A stretch of 48,482 nt of DNA from DATGWF01 sp035299585 (GTDB taxonomy: Bacteria; Actinomycetota; Actinomycetes; Actinomycetales; Microbacteriaceae), in NCBI GenBank assembly GCA_035299585.1, contig DATGWF010000070.1, positions 1 to 48,482 on the forward strand, read 5' to 3'. Every line of letters starts with the position of its first letter. Positions within the stretch are counted from its first letter, which is position 1. The notes under the pieces are model-generated. The model searched no databases. It was not told the origin of the DNA and worked only from the letters and a program-made list of their open reading frames with translations. Positions 18,878 through 27,082 of this stretch are shown here, piece by piece. Both the position numbers and the translations under genes were made by a program.

Positions 18878-20071
18878 GTGGCCAAGGCCAAGTTCGAGCG
18901 GACCAAGCCGCACGTAAACATCGGAACGATCGGTCACGTCGACCACGGCAAGACCACCCTGACCGCTGCAATCTCGAAGGTGCTCGCTGACAAGTTCCCG
19001 TCGGCTACCAACGTGCAGCGCGACTTCGCTTCGATCGACTCGGCGCCGGAAGAGCGCCAGCGCGGTATTACCATCAACATCTCGCACGTCGAGTACGAGA
19101 CCCCGAAGCGTCACTACGCACACGTTGACGCCCCGGGCCACGCTGACTACATCAAGAACATGATCACCGGTGCCGCTCAGATGGACGGCGCAATCCTCGT
19201 GGTTGCCGCGACCGACGGTCCGATGGCTCAGACCCGCGAGCACGTTCTGCTCGCAAAGCAGGTTGGTGTCCCCTACCTGCTCGTCGCACTCAACAAGAGC
19301 GACATGGTTGACGACGAAGAGATCCTTGAGCTCGTTGAGCTCGAGGTCCGTGAGCTCCTTTCGAGCCAGGGCTTCGACGGCGACAACGCTCCGGTCGTTC
19401 GCGTCTCGGGCCTCAAGGCTCTCGAGGGTGACGAGAAGTGGACCCAGTCCATCCTCGACCTCATGGACGCTGTCGACGAGTCGATCCCGGACCCGGTCCG
19501 TGACAAGGACAAGCCGTTCCTGATGCCGGTTGAAGACGTCTTCACCATCACCGGTCGTGGCACCGTTGTGACCGGTCGCGCCGAGCGTGGCACCCTCAAG
19601 ATCAACTCTGAAGTTGAGATTGTCGGTATCCGCCCGACCCAGAAGACCACCGTCACCGGTATCGAGATGTTCCACAAGCAGCTCGACGAAGCATGGGCTG
19701 GCGAGAACTGTGGTCTTCTTCTTCGCGGCACCAAGCGTGAAGACGTCGAGCGCGGCCAGGTTGTTGTTGCTCCGGGTTCGGTTACCCCGCACACCAACTT
19801 CGAAGGCACTGCCTACATCCTTTCGAAGGAAGAAGGCGGCCGTCACAACCCGTTCTACGCGAACTACCGTCCGCAGTTCTACTTCCGTACCACCGACGTG
19901 ACCGGCGTCATCACCCTCCCCGAGGGCACCGAGATGGTCATGCCGGGCGACACCACCGACATGACGGTCGAGCTGATCCAGCCGATCGCCATGGAAGAGG
20001 GTCTCGGCTTCGCGATCCGTGAGGGTGGCCGCACCGTTGGTGCCGGTACCGTCACCAAGATCCTGAAGTAA
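18878..20071 (+). CDS. tuf: translation elongation factor Tu
   Basis: The 397-residue GTPase that brings aminoacyl-tRNA to the ribosomal A site. The P loop GHVDHGKT is at residues 19-26, the switch II motif DAPGHADY follows, and NKSD gives guanine specificity. Domains 2 and 3 are complete, with the C-terminal GRTVGAGTVTKI. The start is GTG behind GAGGAGGACC. It is the last gene of the str operon, separated from fusA by about 120 bases containing a hairpin, and ends at a strong terminator. Only one tuf is visible in this window. Confidence 0.98.
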   Translation: MAKAKFERTKPHVNIGTIGHVDHGKTTLTAAISKVLADKFPSATNVQRDFASIDSAPEERQRGITINISHVEYETPKRHYAHVDAPGHADYIKNMITGAAQMDGAILVVAATDGPMAQTREHVLLAKQVGVPYLLVALNKSDMVDDEEILELVELEVRELLSSQGFDGDNAPVVRVSGLKALEGDEKWTQSILDLMDAVDESIPDPVRDKDKPFLMPVEDVFTITGRGTVVTGRAERGTLKINSEVEIVGIRPTQKTTVTGIEMFHKQLDEAWAGENCGLLLRGTKREDVERGQVVVAPGSVTPHTNFEGTAYILSKEEGGRHNPFYANYRPQFYFRTTDVTGVITLPEGTEMVMPGDTTDMTVELIQPIAMEEGLGFAIREGGRTVGAGTVTKILK

Positions 20072-20086
20072 TCTTCGGATTCTGAA

Positions 20087-20118
20087 CGAAGGGGTCGGGC
20101 GTGAGCCCGGCCCCTTCG
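20087..20118 (+). terminator. terminator of the str operon
   Basis: A 14-pair hairpin (arms 20087-20100 and 20105-20118, one G-U pair) with a GTGA loop, 15 bases after the tuf stop. The stem is GC-rich and followed by TCGTCC, which is the usual actinobacterial form without a long U tract. Confidence 0.8.
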
Positions 20119-20135
20119 TCGTCCCCGGAAACTGT

Positions 20136-20141
20136 TACCCT
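20136..20141 (+). promoter_or_regulatory. -10 box for leaderless small membrane protein
   Basis: TACCCT with six bases to the ATG at 20148. It fits TANNNT and lies just beyond the tuf terminator, so it starts a new transcript. No Shine-Dalgarno sequence is present. Confidence 0.6.
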
Positions 20142-20147
20142 CGCCCC

Positions 20148-20450
20148 ATGCAAGAGTGGGCGACGTTGATTTGGCTAGGCATCGTGGTGCTGGTTCTCGT
20201 CACCGTGGCTGTCACCTCCGGGCTGGGTCGCTCAGGTAGCAATCGCCGACACGGCGGGGGAGGGATGGCCGCATTCGGTGTCATCGATGACCTCTTCCAC
20301 CCCTCGGCAAAAGAAACGCGCATCATCCAAGAAGAACAGTTCATTGCCCGCGCGCCAATGCCGTCCCCGCACGATAAGCCGTTCGACGGCAAACGCATTC
20401 GCATCGAGCTCCCCGCCGAATCATCTGAATCTCCGCCTGACTCACGCTAG
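20148..20450 (+). CDS. small single-pass membrane protein
   Basis: A 100-residue protein with one membrane helix at about residues 6-25 (LIWLGIVVLVLVTVAVTSG) near the N-terminus. A Gly/Arg-rich turn follows, then a charged cytosolic part containing GVIDDLFHPSAKETRIIQEE and a Pro/Ser-rich tail. Small actinobacterial proteins with the helix-then-FHP arrangement are common, but their role is unknown. The start is supported by the leaderless -10 box. Its TAG stop doubles as the first half of a candidate -10 box for the next gene. It may work with the cytochrome-b-like protein next to it; that link is positional only. Confidence 0.7.
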   Translation: MQEWATLIWLGIVVLVLVTVAVTSGLGRSGSNRRHGGGGMAAFGVIDDLFHPSAKETRIIQEEQFIARAPMPSPHDKPFDGKRIRIELPAESSESPPDSR

Positions 20451-20453
20451 ATT
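20448..20453 (+). promoter_or_regulatory. -10 box overlapping a stop codon, for the cytochrome-b-like gene
   Basis: TAGATT begins with the TAG stop of the upstream gene and is six bases from the GTG at 20460. It fits TANNNT and would allow a separate leaderless transcript within the two-gene run. Confidence 0.5.
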
Positions 20454-20459
20454 TGGGGC

Positions 20460-21356
20460 GTGCCTCTCTCTCGCCAGCGACGTTCCGTTCGCATCGCTGC
20501 TGGCGTCGTCCTGAGCGTTGTTGTCGTCGTTTGGATGTCGTGGGCTCGGACCACCTCGCCCATTGCGCAGTTCATCGCGGACTACCCGGGCGAAGCGCCG
20601 AGCGTCTTGCCCGCTCCGGTGGGGATTCCCGCGTGGCTCGCCTGGCAGCACTATTTGAATGCATTCTTCATCGTGCTGATCATTCGCACCGGTTGGATTA
20701 TCCGCCGCCGTCAGCGGCCGCCCGCGTTCTGGATTCGGCATGATTCGGCCGTGATGCGACTCACCGGCCGGCGGCAACGGCTCGGCATCTATCACTGGTT
20801 TCACCTGAGCCTCGACGGGCTCTGGCTCCTGAATGGCCTCATCTATGTCGTGCTGCTGTTCGCGACCGGGCAATGGCTGCGAATCGTACCGACCGACTGG
20901 GCCGTCGTGCCGAATGCTCTCTCCGCGCTCATTCAGTACCTCTCGCTCGACTGGCCGACAGATAGCGGCTGGACCAACTACAACGCCCTCCAGCAGCTCA
21001 GCTACTTCGCGGTTGTGTTCGTCCTGAGCCCAATCGCCGTGCTGACCGGACTGCGGCTATCGCCCGCCTGGCCGCTCGAGGGCCGGCTCGCGCGAGTGCT
21101 TCCCGAGCAGCTTACTCGGCGAATCCACGGGCTCAACCTGTACGCGTTTGTGGTGTTCGTCGTTGTTCACGTCGTGCTCGTGTTGGGAACCGGTGCGCTT
21201 CGGAATTTGAACGTCATGTTCGCGGGGAACAACGGAGAGTCTTGGCTTGGTGCAGGGGTGTTCACGCTTGCGATAGCCACCATGGTTGGCGCGTGGATTT
21301 TGGTCACTCCGGCCCTGCTGAAGCGTCTTGCCTCCCTGAGTGGGGACGTGCGCTGA
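20460..21356 (+). CDS. cytochrome b/b6-type integral membrane protein
   Basis: A 298-residue membrane protein with about six hydrophobic helices (near 10-27, 64-80, 116-136, 180-198, 226-244 and 260-282). Histidines placed in or beside helices (64, 112, 115, 223, 237) and the arrangement WQHYLNAFF, YHWFHLSLDG and RIHGLNLYAFVVFVVVHV are typical of the cytochrome b subunits of formate or thiosulfate-type dehydrogenases and cytochrome b561 relatives, which bind haem b and pass electrons to or from quinones. No dehydrogenase or iron-sulfur partner is encoded nearby, so the electron donor is unknown. Translation starts at GTG, probably leaderless. A ten-base-stem hairpin follows the gene. Confidence 0.75.
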   Translation: MPLSRQRRSVRIAAGVVLSVVVVVWMSWARTTSPIAQFIADYPGEAPSVLPAPVGIPAWLAWQHYLNAFFIVLIIRTGWIIRRRQRPPAFWIRHDSAVMRLTGRRQRLGIYHWFHLSLDGLWLLNGLIYVVLLFATGQWLRIVPTDWAVVPNALSALIQYLSLDWPTDSGWTNYNALQQLSYFAVVFVLSPIAVLTGLRLSPAWPLEGRLARVLPEQLTRRIHGLNLYAFVVFVVVHVVLVLGTGALRNLNVMFAGNNGESWLGAGVFTLAIATMVGAWILVTPALLKRLASLSGDVR

Positions 21357-21413
21357 CTATGGGGTCGCGCGGGAGCTGAACGCCGATGCGTCGTTCCTAG
21401 CGCTGGCGTCGCG

Positions 21414-21437
21414 GCAACGACAAGAAATTGTCGTTGC
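21414..21437 (+). terminator. hairpin with GAAA loop after the cytochrome-b-like gene
   Basis: Perfect ten-base arms GCAACGACAA and TTGTCGTTGC close over GAAA. A second pair of arms (GCGCTGG at 21400-21406 with CCAGCGC at 21446-21452) can extend it. No U tract follows. Confidence 0.6.
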
Positions 21438-21621
21438 TCTGAGCTCCAGCGCGCGACACGCCCGAGTTGCAGCAAGCTTGCGTGGTGTGGCAAACTCGTC
21501 AGGTTGCACATTTTGCGCCCTCGGGCGTGAATCACTGCGCTGGCAGTGCATAACCAATCCGGTTAGGCCGCAGGCAGAGCAGCGTCGCCCCCGACAGGCA
21601 ACTGGCGGCAGGGTTTCCCGC

Positions 21622-21675
21622 AGATCGAGTCTGCTGAGTGCGCGCGTGCGCGCGCTCGTTCAGCAGGCCTGATCT
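21622..21675 (+). promoter_or_regulatory. 54-nt near-perfect leader hairpin before rpsJ
   Basis: Base 21622 pairs with 21675 and pairing continues inwards for 25 positions to a TGCG loop, with only two mismatches (628/669 and 641/656) and a few G-U pairs. No U tract follows, and rpsJ starts 110 bases downstream. A role as an autoregulatory target for a ribosomal protein (L4 does this in E. coli) is inference. Confidence 0.6.
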
Positions 21676-21785
21676 ATCGGGACTTCAGAACAGAACAGTG
21701 GTGCGCACAACCAGTGCATCGCGGCGTCCAATGCCCGAGCAATCCGCTCGCAAGGTACGACGCTTTACATGAAAGAGAGTCAGCA

Positions 21786-22094
21786 ATGGCGGGACAAAAG
21801 ATCCGCATTCGACTGAAGTCGTATGACCACGCCGGTCTCGACGCCTCGGCACGCAAGATTGTCGACACTGTCACCCGTGCGGGTGCAACCGTTGTCGGCC
21901 CCGTGCCGCTTCCGACGGAAAAGAACGTGGTGTGTGTCATCCGTTCGCCGCACAAGTACAAGGACAGCCGCGAGCACTTCGAGATGCGCACCCACAAGCG
22001 CCTCATCGACATTGTCGACCCGACCCCCAAGGCCGTCGACTCGCTCATGCGCCTTGACCTCCCTGCTGACGTCAACATCGAGATCAAGCTCTAA
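21786..22094 (+). CDS. rpsJ: 30S ribosomal protein S10
   Basis: The 102-residue S10 lies in the head of the 30S subunit and also takes part in antitermination through NusB. It starts MAGQKIRIRLKSYDHAGLDA, matching the usual N-terminus after a short family-typical lead. The frame is open to 21714, but the extra 24 residues are unlike S10. KTHRRLIDI-type residues appear as MRTHKRLIDIVDP, conserved in the family. It is the first gene of the S10-spc-alpha run, behind a long structured leader. Confidence 0.97.
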   Translation: MAGQKIRIRLKSYDHAGLDASARKIVDTVTRAGATVVGPVPLPTEKNVVCVIRSPHKYKDSREHFEMRTHKRLIDIVDPTPKAVDSLMRLDLPADVNIEIKL

Positions 22095-22102
22095 GGATTC
22101 CC

Positions 22103-22759
22103 ATGGCTACCGAAACCAAGACCGTTAAGGGTCTTCTCGGCACCAAGCTGGGAATGACTCAGGTGTGGGACGAGAACAACAAGCTCGTGCCCGTCACCGT
22201 CATCGAAATTGCTCCGAACGTTGTAACCCAGGTCCGTTCGGAAGAGAAGGACGGCTACGTCGCCGTTCAGATCGCCGCTGGTGCGATTGACCCGCGCAAG
22301 GTGAACAAGCCTGCCGCTGGCCACTTCGCCAAGGCTGGCGTGAACCCGCGTCGTCACCTCACCGAGATCCGCACCCCGGATGCCGCCTCGTACGAAGCCG
22401 GCCAGGAGCTCACCGTCGAGGCAACCTTCGAAGCCGGCCAGCTGGTCGACGTCGTCGGCACCTCGAAGGGTAAGGGCTTCGCCGGTGTCATGAAGCGTCA
22501 CAACTTCGCTGGCGTCTCGGCATCGCACGGTGCTCACCGCAACCACCGCAAGCCCGGTTCAATCGGTGCCTCGTCGACCCCGAGCCGTGTCTTCAAGGGC
22601 ATGCGCATGGCTGGTCGTATGGGTGGCGAGCGCGTGACCGTGCAGAACCTCAAGGTGCACTCGGTTGACGCCGAGCGTGGCTTGCTGCTGGTCAAGGGTG
22701 CCGTTCCCGGCGCTAAGGGCCGTCTCGTTTTCGTTCGTAACGCAGTGAAGGGGGCGTAG
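22103..22759 (+). CDS. rplC: 50S ribosomal protein L3
   Basis: The 218-residue L3 binds 23S rRNA near the peptidyl-transferase centre and nucleates early 50S assembly. The N-terminal GLLGTKLGMTQVWDE and the long basic loop with KGKGFAGVMKRHNFAG, RKPGSIGASSTPSRVF and RMAGRMGGERVTV are intact. This loop reaches towards the catalytic centre and includes the conserved Gln-equivalent region. AAGGA before the ATG gives a plain ribosome-binding site. Eight bases separate it from rpsJ. Confidence 0.97.
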   Translation: MATETKTVKGLLGTKLGMTQVWDENNKLVPVTVIEIAPNVVTQVRSEEKDGYVAVQIAAGAIDPRKVNKPAAGHFAKAGVNPRRHLTEIRTPDAASYEAGQELTVEATFEAGQLVDVVGTSKGKGFAGVMKRHNFAGVSASHGAHRNHRKPGSIGASSTPSRVFKGMRMAGRMGGERVTVQNLKVHSVDAERGLLLVKGAVPGAKGRLVFVRNAVKGA

Positions 22760-22762
22760 CAC

Positions 22763-23410
22763 ATGGCCGCCAACTCCATCAGCGTCTTCGACGCCAAGGG
22801 TAAGCAGACCGGCACGGTCGAGCTTCCCGACGCGCTGTTCGACGTCACCACCAACGTTCCGCTCATCCACCAGGTCGTTACGGCTCAGCTTGCGGCTGCT
22901 CGTCAGGGCACCCACAAGACCAAGAACCGTGGCGAGGTCTCGGGTGCCGGCCGCAAGCCGTTCAAGCAGAAGGGCACCGGCCGTTCGCGCCAGGGTTCCG
23001 TTCGTGCCCCGGAGCACAAGGGCGGTGGCGTCGTTCACGGCCCAACCCCGCGTGACTACTCGCAGCGCACCCCCAAGAAGATGATCGCTGCCGCGCTTCT
23101 CGGCTCGCTTTCTGACCGCGCTCGGGGTGGCCGTATCGCCGCCGTTTCGGGCTTCGGTGATGGCAAGACCAAGGATGCTGCCGCACTGCTCGCATCGATC
23201 GCACCGTCCAAGCGCGTGCTCGTCGTGACCGAGCGTGCTGACGAGCTCGTGACTCGTGCCGTCCGCAACATCGAGGCTGTGCACGTGCTCAGCTTCGACC
23301 AGCTGAATGCATACGACGTCATCGTGAGCGACGACATCGTGTTCACCACCGGTGCGCTTGAGGGCTTCATCGCCAGCAAGACCGCCGCGAAGCAGGAGGT
23401 CAGCGCATAA
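22763..23410 (+). CDS. rplD: 50S ribosomal protein L4
   Basis: The 215-residue L4 lines the peptide exit tunnel with its extended loop, seen here as KNRGEVSGAGRKPFKQ followed by KGTGRSRQGS. In E. coli L4 represses its own operon at transcription and translation; whether it acts on the leader hairpin here is untested. The loop carries no obvious macrolide-resistance change at the classic Lys/Gly positions. It follows rplC by three bases and overlaps rplW by one (TAATG), so translation is coupled. Confidence 0.97.
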   Translation: MAANSISVFDAKGKQTGTVELPDALFDVTTNVPLIHQVVTAQLAAARQGTHKTKNRGEVSGAGRKPFKQKGTGRSRQGSVRAPEHKGGGVVHGPTPRDYSQRTPKKMIAAALLGSLSDRARGGRIAAVSGFGDGKTKDAAALLASIAPSKRVLVVTERADELVTRAVRNIEAVHVLSFDQLNAYDVIVSDDIVFTTGALEGFIASKTAAKQEVSA

Positions 23411-23712
23411 TGAGTGCTGCATTCAACAAGGACCCGCGCGACATCATCATTTCGCCGGTTGTTTCCGAGAAGAGCTACGGGCTCATCGACGAAGGGAAGT
23501 ACACCTTCCTCGTTGACCCGCGCGCCAACAAGACCGAGATCAAGCTCGCTATCGAGAAGATCTTCAACGTCCAGGTGGCTTCGGTGAACACCCTCAACCG
23601 CAACGGCAAGACCCGCCGTACCCGGTTCGGCTTCGGCAAGCGCAAGGACACCAAGCGCGCCATCGTCACCCTCAAGTCCGGTTCGATCGACATCTTCACG
23701 AGCGTCGGCTAA
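23410..23712 (+). CDS. rplW: 50S ribosomal protein L23
   Basis: The 100-residue L23 sits at the tunnel exit and docks trigger factor, SRP and SecYEG. The start MSAAFNKDPRDIIISPVVSE and the hairpin RNGKTRRTRFGFGKRKD match the family at normal length; Glu in PVVSEKS corresponds to the trigger-factor contact region. The ATG is fused to the rplD stop. Confidence 0.96.
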   Translation: MSAAFNKDPRDIIISPVVSEKSYGLIDEGKYTFLVDPRANKTEIKLAIEKIFNVQVASVNTLNRNGKTRRTRFGFGKRKDTKRAIVTLKSGSIDIFTSVG

Positions 23713-23729
23713 GGGGCAAGGAAGAAAAT

Positions 23730-24566
23730 ATGGCTATTCGTAAGTACAAGCCCACGACCCCGGGTCGCCGTGGTTCGTCGGTTGCTGACTTTGCTGAAAT
23801 CACTCGGTCGACGCCGGAGAAGTCGCTGCTTCGTCCGCTCGCCAAGACCGGTGGTCGCAACAACCAGGGTCGCATCACGACCCGTCACATCGGTGGTGGC
23901 CACAAGCGCCAGTACCGCGTGATCGACTTCCGTCGCAACGACAAGGACGGCGTGCCCGCGAAGGTCGCTCACATCGAGTACGACCCCAACCGCACCGCAC
24001 GTATCGCCCTGCTGCACTTCGTAGACGGCACCAAGCGCTACATCCTGGCTCCGAACAAGCTCTCGCAGGGCGACATGATCGAGTCGGGTCCGGGCGCTGA
24101 CATCAAGCCCGGCAACAACCTGCCGCTCCGCAACATCCCGACCGGTACCGTCGTTCACGCGATCGAGCTCCGTCCGGGTGGCGGTGCCAAGCTGGCTCGC
24201 TCGGCCGGTGCATCGGTTCGTCTCGTCGCCAAGGATGGCCCCTACGCGCAGCTCCGTCTGCCCTCGGGTGAAATCCGCAACGTCGACGCTCGTTGCCGCG
24301 CCACTATCGGCGAGGTCGGCAACGCCGAGCAGTCGAACATCAACTGGGGTAAGGCCGGCCGTATGCGTTGGAAGGGTGTTCGCCCGACCGTCCGCGGTGT
24401 CGCCATGAACCCGGTCGACCACCCGCACGGTGGTGGTGAGGGTAAGACCTCTGGTGGTCGTCACCCGGTCAGCCCGTGGGGCCAGAAGGAAGGCCGCACC
24501 CGTCGTCCGAACAAGGAAAGCGACGCACTCATCGTGCGCCGCCGTACCGTCGGTAAGAAGCGTTAG
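23730..24566 (+). CDS. rplB: 50S ribosomal protein L2
   Basis: The 278-residue L2 is needed for subunit association and peptidyl transfer. The conserved C-terminal PTVRGVAMNPVDHPHGGGEG contains the histidine (in HPHGGG) long linked to activity. The start MAIRKYKPTTPGRRGSS and length are standard. AAGGAAG precedes the ATG by seven bases. No insert is seen. Confidence 0.97.
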   Translation: MAIRKYKPTTPGRRGSSVADFAEITRSTPEKSLLRPLAKTGGRNNQGRITTRHIGGGHKRQYRVIDFRRNDKDGVPAKVAHIEYDPNRTARIALLHFVDGTKRYILAPNKLSQGDMIESGPGADIKPGNNLPLRNIPTGTVVHAIELRPGGGAKLARSAGASVRLVAKDGPYAQLRLPSGEIRNVDARCRATIGEVGNAEQSNINWGKAGRMRWKGVRPTVRGVAMNPVDHPHGGGEGKTSGGRHPVSPWGQKEGRTRRPNKESDALIVRRRTVGKKR

Positions 24567-24581
24567 TAGGAGTAAGAGAAG

Positions 24582-24863
24582 ATGCCACGCAGTCTCAAGA
24601 AGGGCCCCTTCGTCGACGACCACCTGCTTCGCAAGGTCGTTACTCAGAACGAAGCCGGCACCAAGAATGTCATCAAGACCTGGTCGCGCCGCTCGATGAT
24701 CGTGCCGGCCATGCTCGGTCACACGATTGCCGTGCACGACGGCCGCAAGCACATCCCGGTGTTCGTCACCGAGACGATGGTCGGTCACAAGCTCGGTGAG
24801 TTCGCACCCACCCGCACCTTCCGTGGTCACGTGAAGGACGACAAGAAGGGCCGTCGCCGCTAA
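24582..24863 (+). CDS. rpsS: 30S ribosomal protein S19
   Basis: The 93-residue S19 forms a complex with S13 in the head of the 30S subunit, near the A site. MPRSLKKGPFVDDHLLRKV at the start and HKLGEFAPTRTFRGHVKDD near the end are family hallmarks. The basic tail KKGRRR is intact. AGGAG lies before the ATG, and a short gap leads to rplV. Confidence 0.97.
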   Translation: MPRSLKKGPFVDDHLLRKVVTQNEAGTKNVIKTWSRRSMIVPAMLGHTIAVHDGRKHIPVFVTETMVGHKLGEFAPTRTFRGHVKDDKKGRRR

Positions 24864-24888
24864 GCGCGGTGACGTAAGGAGGAGAGAA

Positions 24889-25254
24889 ATGGTGGAGTCA
24901 ATCGCCCGCGTGCGACACATCCGCGTTACCCCCCAGAAGGCTCGTCGTGTCGTTGACCTCATCCGCGGCAAGCAGGCTCAGGAAGCTTTGGCCATCCTGA
25001 AGTTCGCTCCGCAGGGTGCCAGCGAGCCGGTCTACAAGCTCGTCGCGTCGGCAATCGCCAACGCTCGAGTGAAGGCCGACGCCTCGAACACCTTCCTGGA
25101 CGAGCGTGACCTGTACGTGTCGCGCGCATTCGTTGACGAGGGGACGACCCTCAAGCGATTCCAGCCGCGCGCGCAAGGCCGTGCGTTCCAGATCAAGAAG
25201 CGCACCAGCCACATCACTGTTGTGCTCGCCACTCCTGAGGAGGGAGCGAACTAA
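24889..25254 (+). CDS. rplV: 50S ribosomal protein L22
   Basis: The 121-residue L22 contacts all six domains of 23S rRNA and its beta hairpin lines the exit tunnel. The N-terminus HIRVTPQKARRVVDLIRGK is typical, as is the tunnel loop FQPRAQGRAFQIKKRTSHI. No macrolide-type deletion in the loop is seen. The ATG follows a strong AAGGAGGAG site, and the stop overlaps rpsC by one base. Confidence 0.97.
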   Translation: MVESIARVRHIRVTPQKARRVVDLIRGKQAQEALAILKFAPQGASEPVYKLVASAIANARVKADASNTFLDERDLYVSRAFVDEGTTLKRFQPRAQGRAFQIKKRTSHITVVLATPEEGAN

Positions 25255-26021
25255 TGGGTCAGAAAGTCAACCCGTACGGCTTCCGTCTGGGAATCACCAC
25301 CGACCACGTGTCGCGTTGGTTCTCGGACTCGACCAAGGCCGGTCAGCGTTACGCCGACTACCTCGCCGAGGACATCAAGATTCGCAAGTCGCTGTCGAAG
25401 ACCCTCGACCGCGCTGGCGTCTCGCGCATCGAAATCGAGCGCACCCGTGACCGCGTTCGCGTCGACATTCACACCGCCCGTCCGGGCATCGTGATTGGTC
25501 GCCGTGGCGCCGAGGCTGAGCGCATCCGCGCTGACCTCGAGAAGCTCACCGGCAAGCAGATCCAGCTGAACATCCTCGAGGTCAAGAACCCCGAGGCAGA
25601 CGCTCAGCTCGTTGCCCAGGGCATCGCCGAGCAGCTCTCCGCTCGTGTGGCATTCCGCCGCGCGATGCGTAAGGGCCTGCAGGGTGCCCAGCGCGCCGGC
25701 GCCAAGGGTGTCCGCATCCAGGTGTCGGGCCGTCTTGGCGGCGCCGAAATGAGTCGCTCGGAGTTCTACCGTGAGGGCCGCGTGCCGCTGCACACGCTCC
25801 GCGCAAACATCGACTACGGCTTCTACGAGGCCAAGACCACCTTCGGTCGCATCGGCGTGAAGGTCTGGATCTATAAGGGCGATGTCACCAACAAGGAGCT
25901 GGCTGCACAGCAGGCTGCTCAGAAGTCGTCGCGCCCCGAGCGTAGCGACCGTCCGCGTCGGAACAACGCCCCGGCAGCTGCTCCGGCAGCCGAGCCGGCG
26001 GCCGCAGGAGTTGAGGCATAA
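25254..26021 (+). CDS. rpsC: 30S ribosomal protein S3
   Basis: The 255-residue S3 stands at the mRNA entry site and helps unwind mRNA. The N-terminal MGQKVNPYGFRLGITTDH is typical; the KH domain has GIVIGRRGAEAERIR. After the conserved second domain (ending near residue 210) comes a tail of about 40 residues rich in Arg, then Ala and Pro, which is longer than in E. coli. The ATG overlaps the rplV stop (TAATG). Confidence 0.97.
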   Translation: MGQKVNPYGFRLGITTDHVSRWFSDSTKAGQRYADYLAEDIKIRKSLSKTLDRAGVSRIEIERTRDRVRVDIHTARPGIVIGRRGAEAERIRADLEKLTGKQIQLNILEVKNPEADAQLVAQGIAEQLSARVAFRRAMRKGLQGAQRAGAKGVRIQVSGRLGGAEMSRSEFYREGRVPLHTLRANIDYGFYEAKTTFGRIGVKVWIYKGDVTNKELAAQQAAQKSSRPERSDRPRRNNAPAAAPAAEPAAAGVEA

Positions 26022-26023
26022 CC

Positions 26024-26442
<419 letters not shown>

Positions 26443-26443
<1 letters not shown>

Positions 26444-26736
26444 TGGCACTCGGAACCAAGGGGCTTGCCGCGAGCGAGCTCGAGAGCTTTGAAGATGACC
26501 GTCTGGTCGCCGAACTCAAGAAGGCGAAGGAAGAGCTCTTCAACCTTCGCTTCCAGTCGGCAACCGGCCAGCTCGAAAGCCACGGCCGTATCAAGGCTGT
26601 CAAGCGTGACATTGCTCGCTTGTACACCGTGATCCGCGAGCGTGAGCTCGGCATTCGGGCCACGCCGGCTGCTGCTGCCCCCAAGACCAGCAAGGCGAAG
26701 GCCAAGGCCGACGCTGACGAGACGAAGGAGGCCTAA
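26443..26736 (+). CDS. rpmC: 50S ribosomal protein L29
   Basis: A 97-residue L29. The core of about 70 residues has the two-helix pattern with ELKKAKEELFNLRFQSATGQ and the RIKAVKRDIARLYTVIRER helix. A further 25-residue tail rich in Ala and Lys, ending in acidic residues (DADETKEA), is not present in most L29 proteins. It sits at the tunnel exit. The ATG overlaps the rplP stop. Confidence 0.95.
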
Positions 26737-26738
26737 TC

Positions 26739-27050
26739 ATGGCTGAAACCGCCAAGAAGGCCCCGGCCAAGAAGGCCGCCGTCGCTGAGGAAGCCGTCGT
26801 TCGCGGCTACCGCAAGGAGCGCCGTGGCTACGTAGTCAGCGACAAGATGGACAAGACCATCACCGTTGAGCTCGAAGACCGCGTCAAGCACCCGCTGTAC
26901 GGCAAGGTCATGCGCCGCAACTCGAAGGTCAAGGCTCACGACGAGCTGAACACCGCCGGAGTTGGCGACCTCGTTGTCATCAGCGAGACCCGTCCGCTGA
27001 GCGCCACCAAGCGTTGGCGTCTCGTCGAAATCGTCGAGAAGGCGAAGTAA
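26739..27050 (+). CDS. rpsQ: 30S ribosomal protein S17
   Basis: A 103-residue S17, a primary binder of 16S rRNA. The OB-fold core (RGYVVSDKMDKTITVELED, HPLYGKVMRRNSKVKAHDE) begins after an N-terminal extension of about 20 residues rich in Ala and Lys (KKAPAKKAAVAEEAVV), similar in character to the L15 tail. GGAGG lies within the end of rpmC, giving a good ribosome-binding site. Confidence 0.95.
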   Translation: MAETAKKAPAKKAAVAEEAVVRGYRKERRGYVVSDKMDKTITVELEDRVKHPLYGKVMRRNSKVKAHDELNTAGVGDLVVISETRPLSATKRWRLVEIVEKAK

Positions 27051-27082
27051 GCCCTCAGGCTTACCGATAAAGGAGTAAAAAA

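Larger units (their letters stand above)
21357..21785 (+). other. 429-base intergenic region upstream of the S10 operon
   Basis: No protein-coding gene or tRNA was recognised here. It holds a terminator-like hairpin just after the cytochrome-b-like gene, a weak candidate promoter (TTGCAG at 21467-21472, 18 bases, CAAACT at 21491-21496), then the long hairpin at 21622-21675 and about 110 bases before rpsJ. AAAGAG serves as a weak ribosome-binding site near 21772. Confidence 0.6.

Noticed and set aside
21357..21785. tRNA or small protein gene upstream of rpsJ
   Set aside because: No cloverleaf could be folded and open frames there lack plausible ribosome-binding sites; the region reads better as terminator plus structured leader.
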